Below, in pieces: positions 47,879 through 59,400 of a DNA stretch of 64,000 nt. Position 1 is the first letter of the stretch. Each line of letters starts with the position of its first letter. The stretch comes from Bilabrum cf. latius (lineage: Eukaryota > Bigyra: Bicosoecida > Bigyra > Bicosoecida). The notes beneath the pieces are model-generated. The model had not been told where the DNA came from and did not search any database. It worked only from the letters and a program-made list of their open reading frames with translations. The stretch spans positions 248,001-312,000 of the forward strand of contig OZ237755.1 in NCBI GenBank assembly GCA_965178125.1. Direction: 5' to 3'. Position numbers and translations under genes: made by a program.

Positions 47879-48599
47879 TTGTATTGTATACTTCGGCGAA
47901 GTGCCCTAGCTCCTGTGGGAGGGCGGCCTGCTATCCTAGCTTTGCTATTCGGGAGTCCCGTCAACTGGGCTGCCGCTCGAAGATTCGGCCATTTCCTCCT
48001 ACATGCCTGCAGAAATTATGATGCAATCTATTTTAGATATACCGGGTGCATATTGCTCGAACTGTATGTGTTGCGGAGTGGGTGGACACCAGGTACCAAA
48101 TCCGATCTGGTCCAAACGCGAATCCAATGCCAGAATCGTGAATTCAAGTACAGAAGCACTGCGTAGCACCAGACCAAATTGATATTGGCAGCACTCTGAA
48201 GCAAGATTGCCGTTCTTACCTTATATAGTAGTCGGAGGGACTTGGGTCATTCGACTGGCTACAACACAACCATCCTGTGCGGCAAACAAATCAGCACTGA
48301 ACAGGCACCGACAATTATGCTTGAGAAGTATGTGTTCAATACACTCTAGTGAGCAAAATAACAACAGAAGCCTCACAGCACTGATCCAGCGTGACTGAGC
48401 AATCGGATCGCGGGGGCACCGTCGCATTTTGGTTCCGCAGCAAGCCGGCAGTTTTAACCGGCGCCGCGCAATCCAAACGATTTCGTGGTTGTTGTATTGA
48501 GGCAGATCACGATTGATTGGTAGCTCTACTAAGTACACTACATCGGGGCATGCCTCATGACTATCCGAATGATGGCTACCACCCATGCCAACCGCGTCC
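47879..48599. other. Intergenic region upstream of the split kinase
   Basis: About 720 nt that are AT-richer than the genes. It holds only short frames with no coding character. It should contain the kinase promoter. The downstream edge meets the decayed GT61 fragment. No repeat or RNA gene was recognised. Confidence 0.4.
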
Positions 48600-48990
48600 T
48601 CAGTGATGCACTTGCTGGACACCAACTCTGGGCTTTGTGCCAGTCTGAAGCAATCCCACTGCCTCCCTGTCAAAGCTGTTGCTAGACCCCTGCATCCTGA
48701 ACCGGCAGGAGAGGCGTCGCAAGCCACCTGCTCCAACCAGACCGGACGGGGAGCGAGGCTCCCGTCCGGGCGACAGTCCCCGCAGTGCTCGCCCTGCCAT
48801 CGCAATCCATGCACCCCACGGCGCGAAATATTCTGCTGTGTTCGCTTCGTTCGCTCGAGCTAGCGCTTTGCCTACCAGGCCGAGCGCGTGCGCGGGATGC
48901 CAGTGCACAGGCCTGAACTTGGCCCACAGGCATGCTCCATCGACGGATCGGATCCAGGCACAAGCACGCGATCACCCGCGGGTCTGATCT
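48600..48990 (-). pseudogene. Decayed fragment of a GT61 glycosyltransferase C-terminus
   Basis: Minus-strand translation matches the last ~110 residues of the intact GT61 gene just upstream, but the match changes frame. In one frame HPAHALGLVGKALARANEAN aligns with the functional VAHALALVSEALARASAA, and AWIAMAGRAL with ALIAMAERAW. In a second frame QGEHCGDCRPDGSLAPRP aligns with KGEHCGAFRPDGSFDPRP. The first frame resumes with LLQTGTKPR against VLQTGRKPR. No catalytic region is present. This is a partial tandem duplicate disrupted by indels, lying directly 3' of its source gene (49072-51885). Confidence 0.75.
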
Positions 48991-49071
48991 TCCAGTCCTG
49001 TGAATGTCCTCGCCGTTGACTTTGCCCAGGTTGAAGCCCTGAGGCGAGCACGAGCACGAGCACGCACTTGT

Positions 49072-51885
49072 TCAGCCCAGCACGCGCCAGATCGCGCGCG
49101 GTTTCCTGCCAGTCTGCAGCACGCTCGCGTCCCAGCGACCTTCTCCTCCAGTCGTCACGGTGCGATTGGTGCTTGGCCCCGCCGCGACAGCGTCGCAGCC
49201 AGATGCTTCGGACCCCTCGGGCCTCGGGTCGAAGCTCCCGTCCGGCCGGAAGGCACCGCAGTGCTCGCCTTTCCACGCCCGCTCGGCCATCGCAATCAAC
49301 GCGTCCTCCTGCGCTACCTGCTCTTCCACGCTTGCTGCGCTCGCACGTGCAAGCGCTTCGCTTACCAGAGCGAGGGCATGTGCCACTGGCCAGTGAACAG
49401 ACCTCTGCTTGGCCTCCTCGACGGCCTCGGGCACCAGCAGCTGCGGGTCTGGCCTATTTGCTCGGCTAAATCTGTTGCCTTTGGTTTTCCCTGTATTAAA
49501 TTCTTCTCCCAGCCAAGTCCCCTTACCCTGCGGTCGGTACACCTGGTACGAGAGGCCTTCTGCTGCCGCGCCTATATCGCTAAAGTACCCGTTAGGCAAC
49601 TGGTAGGTTTGGATCTCGATCGCAGCGGAACCGGCGCCGCGCATCCACAGCATGTTGGACAGCTCGTTCCCGTGCACGGTCACCAGCACGTCGGCCGCCC
49701 TCACGAGCCGCACCTGTTCGTGGAAATCGAATCGGCCCAGGGTGCTGAGCCTTACGTCGAGCACCACGGGCTGCAGCCGAGTGCGCGGACCCTCTCCTTG
49801 GGCCCTTCCTGCCTTGAGGATCGCCTCTGCTCGATTCCTGGCAGCCACCAGCTGTGACTACGTCGCTTGATCGTCTCCCTGTGTCTCGTTTGCAAGGGAC
49901 CAGGGCACGCGGGTGGGCAGGACGAGATCCTCGGGGGCAATGCCCAGCACTGCACCGACAGTCTGGTGTAGATTGCTCTGGCTCCTGTGGAGGCTTGGGC
50001 GGTACAGCCACAGCACACGGATTACTCGAGGAGGCGGCAGTCCACCTGGCAACCCATCAGCTGCAGGTACATTCACTCCAGCAGTATTGTCCCCAGCTTG
50101 CTCTCCCCACTGCTGCAGCCCATCCGGCCCCGTCCATGCGGGCACCGCAACATTCAACGCATCCGTGTTCCCCACCGGCCCGGTGCTGCCCCCCCTAGGC
50201 ACGGCCCACACCCTAGACCGGAACAAGGATTCCAGCTCCGGGTCCATCCCGGGCACGAACCCGCCAGCCGCCAGCGCCCTCCAGCCCCCCCGCCTCGTGT
50301 CCTCCAGCACGCACACTGGTGCTGCCGCAGCTTTGCGCCACGCAGCCAGACGGGCCACGGCCATCGTGCGCCTCCTGATTTGAATCGGAGTGTACGGAAT
50401 GGGAACTGCCGGCGGCATCCCGAAGTGCGTCCGGCCCAGGCACAGCACGCCCCTGTCAGCCTCGTCGGGGTCGCCCTGGTATGCTCCCCCGTCACCGCAA
50501 ACATCGCCGTGCCCACTGTCAGTCCACAGTGGGGTGCCAGGCATCACGATCGCAAAGCGTCGGGCAACGAATAGGTCATTCACGAGCTTCTCTGGTGGCT
50601 TGCCCCAGCGCTTCTCGGCTGTGGACAGCTAGGACAGTCTAGCGAGGGGATCCACAGCTAGCTCCACCTCCTTGCCTTCAGCAGGAGCGACGGTGGCCAG
50701 AATGTCCGGCCAAGAGTCCCATTCCGAGATCAGCATCGTATGTTCCCCGAAACCGTCCGCAGGCCAGAGCGTCCTTGCTCCAGCACCGGCATTCGGCGAG
50801 AGAGGGATATCAAAAAACATGGGGGCGAGGACCAGCGGCCTGGGTGCACCAAGATTGAGCCAGTGGTCGAGAGTGGGCAGGTATCCGTTGGGCAACCAGT
50901 GGGCGAGGTGATGTCCCGCGTACCAGTATGTCCTGAGAACGGTAGCGGCGGACAGGTCTGGTGTCGGTCCAGCTTGCCTGCCATCCCTTGAACTAGCTTC
51001 ACCAGCTGCACCTTCGCCGTCCCCGTCCTCAATGGCCCCAGGACGAAGCGCAGCGATCGCAGGCCGCCGCAAGCGCTCCTCCATCAAGTGGTCCCGATAG
51101 AGTGCCGCAGTGTGCACATCAAGCCGCAGTCCCTCCCTCTTCGCCTCAGCCCACCACGGAGTGTGCGGGAGTGGACCTCGCAACCGTGCGTCTGCGTGGG
51201 CTGCTGAGGCCGGCGGGTCCAGCTGTCTCCTTGCTCCGATTGCCACGGAGGAGTGAAAGGTGCACAGCATGTTCGGCAGCTCTCCGGGTGTGATCCTGTC
51301 CGCCTAGCGCTGGTCGCCGTCTGCCACGTTCGCAAGTGCCGCGCACAGCGGCATCGGTGCGGTGGTGGGACCGTTCATCTCGCGCAAGGCTGTTGCAGAT
51401 ATGTCTTCAATCATTGACGCCGCGGCGAGGTGATGCATTGAAGCTTTCCATAGAGTGGCCGGGCTCGCAGCCACAGATTCAGAGCCTCGAGGCTTGAAAT
51501 GAGACGGCACAAGCAGCGAGACTGGCTCACCAAATTGCTTACTAGAGTACTGCCCTCTTACAACAGGCCTGCTTTCTGCATTGCGCGTGTCAAGTTCTGG
51601 AATGCGAACTGTGAGTACGTTCAGGTTCACGCCTGCAAATGGTCGCGCAACAAGCCTAGAGTCTATGATGGAACCTGCTTGCCAACCACGAAGTGTTGAT
51701 ACTAACTGCACCACAACTTGAAGTGACCACGGAACGAATAGAAGCATGTGGTACACGCAGAGAAGAAATATCATCACGCCAAGCATGCTCGTCCAAGGAT
51801 TCACGGCAAAACGTGTGGGGTTCCAGCCGACGTTCAAAAACACATTGCGTCTGCGATGAGATCTTTTCTTGAAAGACCTCGCCAT
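49072..51885 (-). CDS. GT61-family glycosyltransferase, type II membrane protein
   Basis: A single exon of 937 residues from ATG 51885 to TGA 49074-49072, with TAGs at 51304, 50629 and 49858. The N-terminus has a basic cytosolic stretch (KKRSHRRR), then a hydrophobic signal anchor around residues 33-60, which predicts a Golgi/ER lumenal catalytic domain. GT61 landmarks are GHHLAHWLPNGYLPTLDHWL in the middle and the C-terminal core FHEQVRLVRAADVLVTVHGN with ELSNMLWM and an AIEI strand. GT61 enzymes transfer xylose, arabinose, GlcNAc or related sugars to glycans or polysaccharides; donor and acceptor cannot be read from the sequence. The last ~200 residues after the core are an extension that was also duplicated into the fragment at 48600-48990. 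The gene is divergent from the TBCE-like gene, with about 350 nt between. Confidence 0.85.
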
Positions 51886-52233
51886 GATGATGCGCTGTCA
51901 GTTCGTTAAGCGAAAACCGAGATTGGGTCAGTTGGCATCACTAGTCGGGGTTCCTAATTGTACTTCTCTTCATTCCCGCTTGCACAGCAAGAAATATGAG
52001 AAGTGATGGAACCGGCGGCGTCGGCGGTCGCAACCCGAACCATTTCAATTGTACATGGCGAAGAGCTAGTTTGCCCTACCTCTGATACAATTCAGACGAC
52101 AAGTCGAATAAACTACACACCTTTGATCACCGGTTGTCCGTGCTATAATTTGAGGGCATAGGCAAGAGTGACGACTCGGTCAACACCGTGCGGAACCAAC
52201 GGCTCGCAATTGTGAGGCCTTGTATACTCTCTA
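51886..52233. other. Divergent intergenic region, possible upstream exon
   Basis: About 350 nt between the GT61 start (-) and the TBCE-like ORF (+). An open frame from ATG 52006 to about 52211 contains one TAG, but it lacks any CAP-Gly signature and its best GTGAGG donor does not fit the phase of the next exon. An acceptor-like TAATGCAG precedes 52240. It is probably promoter sequence, with a small 5' exon possible. Confidence 0.35.
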
Positions 52234-53688
52234 ATGCAGGCCGTCTCATCTCTCTCGGCGGCATTGCAAGAAAAATATGGAGATAATACGAGCACAGAAC
52301 CAGGCGATGGGGTGGTGTTTTGCCTGCCGGTCGCGCCAATCCACAAGATTAAGGTGGCGGTAGTATCAGCTAAAAGAATCACCAAGCTGGCAGATGAGCT
52401 GCTCAATGCAACCTCGTTGCAAAGTCTAGATGTTTCAAGGAATGATGTATCGGAATGGGATGATATCAGCTAGCTTCTCTCGCGCCTGTCGCGTCTCCGA
52501 GTCCTGAACTTAGCCGACAACCCGAGACTTGCGGACTCAAAGCCTTCCTGCAAGTTTGCGCCAGCTGAAAGGTTATAGGAGCTCATACTAGACGGAATTA
52601 AGTTGTAGTGGCAGGTGCTGTTCTGCAGCATAGGGCAGATCGGGCCCAACCTGCGTGTTCTGTCCCTGCGACGGTGCTGCATGGGAGACACGCCGGCGGG
52701 CGAATTGACGCCCTAGGAATGGCACTCCAAAGTTCATGCAATTGCACGCCTTCAGGCTTTGCTTCTAGACGACAACGCCATCAGCGAGTGGGGAACTGTG
52801 CGACTGGTGTGTCGTTTGATCCCGTCCATTCGAGAGCTGTCGTTGGCAAGCAACCAAGGGCTCTGCCCGCCAGCCTTGTCAAGTGAATCTGTCTCACCAC
52901 TAGATATAGAGCGCGCCGATGATTTATTGAAGGCGGCGACGGGCGCCTCCAGCGGTGCGGGACACGCCCGGTCACGCGACGAAAGGGGAGGCCCACTTGC
53001 GATGACCGCAGCAGCCGGCACCTGCTCATCCCAACCTACAGGGACAGAGACAGAACCTGCCAGGACGGAGGCGAAAAGTACCGAACCACAGAAACTGGCT
53101 GCCTTGGAATCCTCTATTCCTGTGGAGAAACTCAACTTGTCTGGCACGGGCCTCCGCGACTGGGAGTAGCTCCGTTCCCTGCAGTGCATTGCACCCAATC
53201 TCAGGGACCTCCGCCTCCGTGACGTGCCCCTAACGAAGGAACTCTCCACCGACATCGCCCGCATGCTGGTCATCGCGTCCCTGCCCTCTGTGTTCGAGGG
53301 CGGCAGCGGCATGCAGACGGTGGGCTCCGAGACGTGCGGGCGGCTCAATGGAGGGGCCGTGTCGCGGTCGGAGCGGAGTGATGCCGAGGTGTTTGCGGAG
53401 AAATTCTGGTCCGGAGAGTGGGCGGCTCTTAAGAAGAGCATCGACGCGGAGAGGAGGAAGCTGCTCGGTTCCAAGCTGGACGGAGCAGGTGCTCCGGGGA
53501 GCAGCGAGCAATCCAGTGGGGCCAGTGACCCTCCCGCTGCCAGCGGTGGTGCTGCAGCCGGAGGAGCACAAGCTAGTTCGTCTAGAGCAGTAAAAGGGGA
53601 CGGTGGGGACGTGATTGCATCGTCAATGATGCCTGCCTCCAGCGTTTTTGGCACCAAGCACGTCCAGGATCTTGGCCGGCTGGGGTGA
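52234..53688 (+). CDS. Tubulin-folding cofactor E-like LRR protein
   Basis: Frame 1 from ATG 52234 to TGA 53686-53688, 484 residues with five TAGs (including 52471 and 53167). TBCE takes part in alpha-tubulin folding and heterodimer assembly or disassembly. Leucine-rich repeats follow the TBCE pattern: LQSLDVSRNDVSEWDDIS, LRVLNLADN, LRVLSLRRC, LLLDDNAISEW and LRDLRLRDVPLTKE. The last leads into IARMLVIASLP, equivalent to the family's TARLLIIASI segment, and then a SERSDAEVFAEKFWSGEW segment like the post-LRR helix. The N-terminal CAP-Gly domain and C-terminal ubiquitin-like domain of full TBCE are absent from this model, as in TBCEL proteins. The C-terminus is Ser/Ala/Gly-rich. The 5' end is uncertain: an acceptor-like site abuts the start, so an upstream exon may be missing. 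Confidence 0.75.
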
Positions 53689-53883
53689 AGCAGACACACA
53701 AGTAGGGTTACGGCAGTTGCCGCGGCGTGCTAGGGTCGGTGTTTAGCACACGTGTCCTTGCCTGCATTGCTTTTTTGCTGAACACATTCACGTTGTACTG
53801 CACGATATTGCCTACTGCAAGTGCAATGCACGCTTGTGCTTGGAGTGCGTTGTATCCTGCCAGTAAACCAGTTCATCTAAATC

Positions 53884-56295
53884 ATGAGGAAGCTGTATCG
53901 CGTGCATGTTGCATCATTAGAGCAATTTTATCACTGCTCAGCGCGGAGGACGGCTAAGATCTTTTCGAAACCTATGCGGACCGTAGGTGGAACCCCGCGC
54001 TTGCGTTTTGCGATTGTAGATCGCGCAGACAAACGAGCTTGTTCCAATGCGTCAGTGTCTCCAAACAAATTCATTTCTAATGATTTTATTATGGGGAAGT
54101 CTCGCCCTTGGTGGGTCTCGGAATCTGGAGAGACTGACGATGACACCAAGATTCGAGCAGAGTACAATTACCAGCTGCGCCGTCTGTACTCCAAGAACTT
54201 GTTCTTGCGTGTTAAACTAGGGCTTCGTAATATAAGAGCAATGGACCGAGTGCTAGGCATGCCCCATCGAAGTTACGATGTCGTGCACGTCGCTGGTACG
54301 AACGGCAAGGGCTCGGTTGCACTCAAGGTGGCACAAGCTTGCCGAGTTGGATCAAACAAGACCAACTCACGACCATTAGTAACAGGACTCTTTACATCGC
54401 CCCATGTTGCGAGTTTTAGAGAGAGGGTGCGGGTCTAGGGCAAGCCATGGACTATGCAAGAGGCTACTGCATGCCTGCAAGCCGCCGAGGCAGCTGCAGA
54501 GCGTGCCGACGTGCCAGCGACATTCTTTGAATTGGTCACAATGGCTGCTCTTTTGGCCTTCAGGCGAGCCGGGTGTGATGTCGTGGTGCTAGAGTGCGGC
54601 CTTGGGGGCAGGCTGGACGCAACATCGGTGGTTCGCAACACGGCTGTTGCGAGCGTGGTCTCGGTTGGTCTTGACCACGTCGCGGTCCTGGGACCTACAC
54701 TCAGTGATGTGGCCAGAGAAAAAGCAGGCATATTCAGAAAGAACGCGCCCGATGCGGTTCATGTGCTAGGGGCCAAAGACGGTGATGCTGTTGATGCTAC
54801 CGCTGCCTAGCCAGCACGAGGCGGCAGCAGCGCGGCTCGTGAGCCAAAAGAAAATACAGTCTTGCCAGACTCCGATGGCGGAGTGCGTGCAGCAGTCATT
54901 GGGCCCGGTTCGTGCTCTGGCCTCCTACAGCAGCTAGCGAGGGATGCAGGCGTGGAGAGGATCCGGGTGGTGGGAGGAGGAGTTGGTGGACGTAGCAGCG
55001 ATATGCTGGAGGCTGCATCATCAGTGCATGGAGGCGCGAGCGGGGCAGACCACGCATCGGAAGAGGTAGAGGTTGAGTACGCCCCCGAAGATTACGACTA
55101 GATCAACTCCGAGGTTGCGCGGGCAATCGTTGAGGAACTTGGGGAGGTTACCAGCCTCAAGCTGCCGGCCGGCAAGGAGCTCGATCGAGCTCTCGAGGCT
55201 AGGCCGGCCGGCCGCTTCGAGGTGTTGAACCTACACGTAGATCAAGTCGAGCTGCTTGCATCCAACGCTGATGATACCGCCCCCGGACGCGGGCTACATG
55301 GCGGCTCGGCCTCCAAACCAACCAGCGTGCAGGTGATCATGGACTCGGCGCACAATCCCGTGGCTAGCCGCAGTCTAGTTAAGCTGCTCATGGCTCGATT
55401 CCCTGACACATTCCCGAGGCCACCTCAGCCTGCGCATGGTGATAATACCGTTGAAGTATCCGCGCGAACCCCTGCAACTCCTCGCCGACTGGTGCTTGGC
55501 TTGTCGAGCGACCGATCGCCTGAGGACATGCTGCGCGCGTGGAAGGGAGTTGTTCACCAGGACGAGCTCGTGTGCTGTGAAGCGGACTCCACTCGGGCAG
55601 CCAGTGCGGCGTCAATCGCAGCCAGCGCTCGGGAAGTACTCGGACGTCGATAGTCCAGTCCGGCTGGGGCCGGTCCAGTGGCTATACCGAGGCAAACCAG
55701 CTCTGTGAGCACGAGCCAAGGGGATAAAGAGTAGGTTGACAGGTAGATGCAGGCCCGAGAGGAGCATCTAAAGAGACTGCGAGAGGCGAGAGAGGCAGCT
55801 GGCCCTGGTCGAGCCCGGGGCAGGCATGAGTGGGAAGGTGCAGAGCCACTGCCAGCCAGTGACCCCAAGAGGGTCGCAGCGGGATTGTCGACCGACGGGA
55901 TCGGAGCGAGGTATAGAGAAGGACCAGGATCAGGAGCTTGGACTGGTAGCCATCAGGGAGGTGATACGGTGCAGGAATGGGAGGAAGCTGGTCGCAGAAT
56001 CGGAGGCTCCCGCGGTGCTAGCGGTCTCGTTCGGGCAGCAGGTAGCTCCGTGGCATCTGCAGTGGACAATGCAATCCGTGATGCCGTGGCGGAATCGACA
56101 TTAGAGGCCGAGAAACACGGTGTGCCGCAGCGTCCGCCCGTTGTGGTCATTGCAGGCAGCGTGTATCTGCTGGCAGAAGCACGCGGGGCCCTCCTCCGGC
56201 GAGCCCTAGATGCCAGGCCGTGGGAATCGCAGTATTAGACAGACGTGGCAGAGGCGCTCCTGGGGGAGGTGGAGCCTGATGACGTCGTCAAGTGA
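53884..56295 (+). CDS. FPGS: Folylpolyglutamate / dihydrofolate synthase (FolC family)
   Basis: A single exon of 803 residues from ATG 53884 to TGA 56293-56295, with seven TAGs (54436, 54808, 55099, 55651, 55732, 55744, 56236). FolC/FPGS adds glutamates to folates (or glutamate to dihydropteroate) using ATP. Family motifs are in order: the P-loop HVAGTNGKGSVALKVAQ, LFTSPHVASFRERVRV, FFELVTMAALLAF, ECGLGGRLDATSVV, SVGLDHVAVLGPT with AREKAGIF, IMDSAHNPVASRSL, and VVIAGSVYLLAEARGAL. The first TAG follows RERVRV, where relatives have Asn, Asp or other polar residues before Gly. The protein is longer than bacterial FolC (about 420 aa) and human FPGS (587 aa), through charged, Gly-rich inserts. The N-terminus (MRKLYRVHV) could be a weak organelle signal. 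Which of the two activities applies is not decided. Confidence 0.92.
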
Positions 56296-56410
56296 GCTAA
56301 ACCAGCAAAGTGGAATGAAACAGAACAGCAATGAATATAGACAGTGTTGCCAAGGTGGTATCACCCCATGGTTGCAGCAATGCAGACACACACGTGGCCA
56401 GGTCATTCAT

Positions 56411-59400
56411 TCACTGCCTGGGCTTCAATCGAGGCGCCTTAAATCCGCCCTTGCCGAATCCAACGATGGGCCCCGCCATAGCCTTTGCGCGCATCCTGAT
56501 GTCCTGCTTGCCAGGCGCGAGCTTGATCCCTTGCGCCGACGTGCCAGCAGCGGACGAAGTGCCTTGGGCACTCGCGTCTGTCAGCACTCCCCCGCCGGCC
56601 TTGCGCAACCTCCGACGCTTTGCCGCGGGCTTGCCGTCCACGCCATCAGCCTTCGTACCGGCTGTGCCGGTGGCATCCACAGGGGGTGAGTTCTCAGAGC
56701 TGGCAGCAGACTAGGCAGACCCGGCTCCGGACGGAGCATCTCTTGCTGCTGCTGCCTCCGCCTCTGCCCTCTTGCGCTTGGAGCCAGGCGAAGGTTCAGT
56801 TGCACCACTGGAGGATGCAGCCAGCGCGCCACTCGCGAGGTCAGCCAGCTCGTCGGCGGTGAAGAGCACGGCAGGCTCGCTGCTCGATGAAGCTGAAGTG
56901 GCCGACTTTGCGGTCTTTTGGGAGGCTTTCTTATTGCCTTCTTGGACCGGCTTGGAGGTGGCTTTCTTGGCAGTTAGCTTGGCCGTTTTCTTGGATCCAG
57001 CCTGCGCCCGTCCTTCCTACTGCTGTTTTGCTCGCTTTCGCCTGGATACCTTGCCCTTGGCAGCTGATGGCGCGACTGCATCACTCTTGCCCGCGCTCCC
57101 AGATGCCGTTGAGCTGGCAGGCGTGGGGAGCTCATCGATGGCCCTCTCAACAGCGGATTTGGCAGACTTGGCGGTCGCAGACTTGGTCCCGCTCGATGCA
57201 GAAGATACCGTGCTGCTGCTGCTGGTGGCACGTTGCTGCTTTGCTTTTCCTTTAGCCTTCTTTCCCCGCGCTGCCTTGCGCTCCTGCCGCTTGAGCTCAG
57301 CACGGTACTGAAGCTCCGCCTCCCTCTCCCCCTCCTTCTCTTTCTTCGCCAGCTCGGCCTCTTCACTCACCTCCTCCACGGGCGCTGCATCACTGCCGGT
57401 GCTGGCGCCCGATGCCTCTGGGTGCCACGATGCATCGGACGATGCGCTTCCGCGCCGGCCGTGCGCGTCCACCGCCCGTCGCGGAAGGGACGGACCAGAG
57501 CTCGCTTTCGACTCGCTGTCGTGCGAATCTGCCCTCGCCGGCCGTCCCCTCGACGGCTTGCTTGCCTTTGGTGCTGCTGCTTTCTGATCGGCTGAGCGAC
57601 CAGTCCGTCCACGCTTGCCTCCCGCTCCCGTCACCTTGCCCCGTCCTCGTCCTTTCGCCCCACGGTCCTCATCCTCACCCCTTTGGCCCATGGCCACCGC
57701 GTCGTTCACGCCCGCAGCCCTGTAGACCTGCTTGATCCCTCCAAAGGCGCGCTCCATCCCTTGCACCTCGCCCGCGTGCCTCGCTCTGGCCTCTGCCAGC
57801 GCCACCGCGAGGTCAGCCCGCTCCTTTTCCTCCCGTCGCACTGCCTCCTCGCGGTCCCGCGCGTACTTTTCCAGCTCGGCCACGGCCTCCTTGGCCTCGG
57901 TGTTGATCTGCTCCCGCTCGGTGCGCTCCCGGCCTGCCTGGTCCAGAGCTGCGATGGCCATGCGCCGCACCGCTCGCAGCTGCGCCGACACTAGCCGCAG
58001 CGCGTGCTTGGCCGCGGAGTGCTCCGAGGCCATCATGCGCTGCTCGGCCGCCCGCAGCAGCCGCGAGGACCTCTCCCTCATCCATCTAGCTCCGATGAGG
58101 GCAGCGTCCGTCCGGTCCCTTGAGGCATAGTACGCATCGATGGCCCGTTTCCTTTCTGCTGCTACCTTTTCCTGCTCGTGGGCCTCGTGCAGCTGCTGCA
58201 TGTCCTGGCGCAGCGCCTCCTGCGCCTCCCTCGCCCTCTTCTGCTCCAGGTCATGCGTCCTGACGGCCTCGTCCATCTGTTCGACCGCTTCTGCGTGCTT
58301 CTGCCGCGCGAACTTGGCGTCATCAAGGGCGCGCTGCAGGCGACCTAGGAGCTCCGGCTCGGCTTGCTCCTTGGTTGTCTCCAGCTCGGCCCGCAGATCT
58401 TCCATGATTTGCTCCTGCTGGGCCTCTGCGGCTGCCCGCCCTCTTGCCTCGCCCGCTGCTGCCGCCTTCTCGGCGTTCACGGAGGCCTACCTGATCTCGA
58501 GAAGCAACTTGTCGATGCGAGCCTGCGCCTGCTCCTGCTCGGCCTTGAGCGCCTCCTGCGCCTGAGTCCTGGCTTGTGCCGCCGCGGACTCCCTGGCCTA
58601 GTCCAGCTCCATGGCGCTCGGGCCGGCGAGGGCCGGCGAGGTAAGGATACCCGCATCAGCCACGGTGCTGGCAGGCTTGATAGCCGGCGAGGAGGACCCA
58701 GCCGATGATGATGCAGCGACTGCAGCGGGTGACTTGCGCGCAGCCGCCACGCCCACGTCCTGCGCGAGCGCCACTTGTCTCTGCTTGGACTTCCCAGGTG
58801 GTGTCGCGGCGACGATGCCGGCCCTGGCCGCGTCGATGGCTGCGATCAGCTCTTGTTCCTTGCCGGCGCTCTAGTGGATCAAATCGTCAATACGGGCCTA
58901 AAGCCGAGCATTCTCGGCCGTGGCAGCCTCCTTGGCCTGCGGGGAGCGGCAGCAAGGGCAAGAGGATGCGAATGTAGGCGTGCATCTCGAATCAGAAGCA
59001 ATTGAAGCAGCAGGCTGGAAGCATAACGGCACATTGAGAGCTGCCTATCATTTGACATGTACACCGCCTAATCTCACGGCTCTGGCAGCCTGCAGCTCCA
59101 TCGTCTTGCTGTCCACCGCGCACCTGAGCTCTTCGAGTTCTCGAGCACGGCGCGCCTCCTCGCCAGCGTCCGGCACGCCCTCCAGGTGAGAGGTTACTGA
59201 GTTTCGGATGGCGCGAGCCCTCTCGGCGTACATGAGGGATGTGAGAGTCTGCCTGTAGTGCGCTTGCGTGCACCGGGCGTGCACGAGCATCACGGTGCGG
59301 GCCGATCCACCGAGCGAATCCCTGCGAGAAAGTGTGCGTAGGAATGGAATGGATTGCACCGAGCCATAGCGGTGTCTACTGCGGTCTGCCGGGCAACGAG

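Noticed and set aside
52006-52211. First exon of the TBCE-like gene carrying CAP-Gly
   Set aside because: The open frame has no CAP-Gly signature and its best donor does not match the phase of the next exon.
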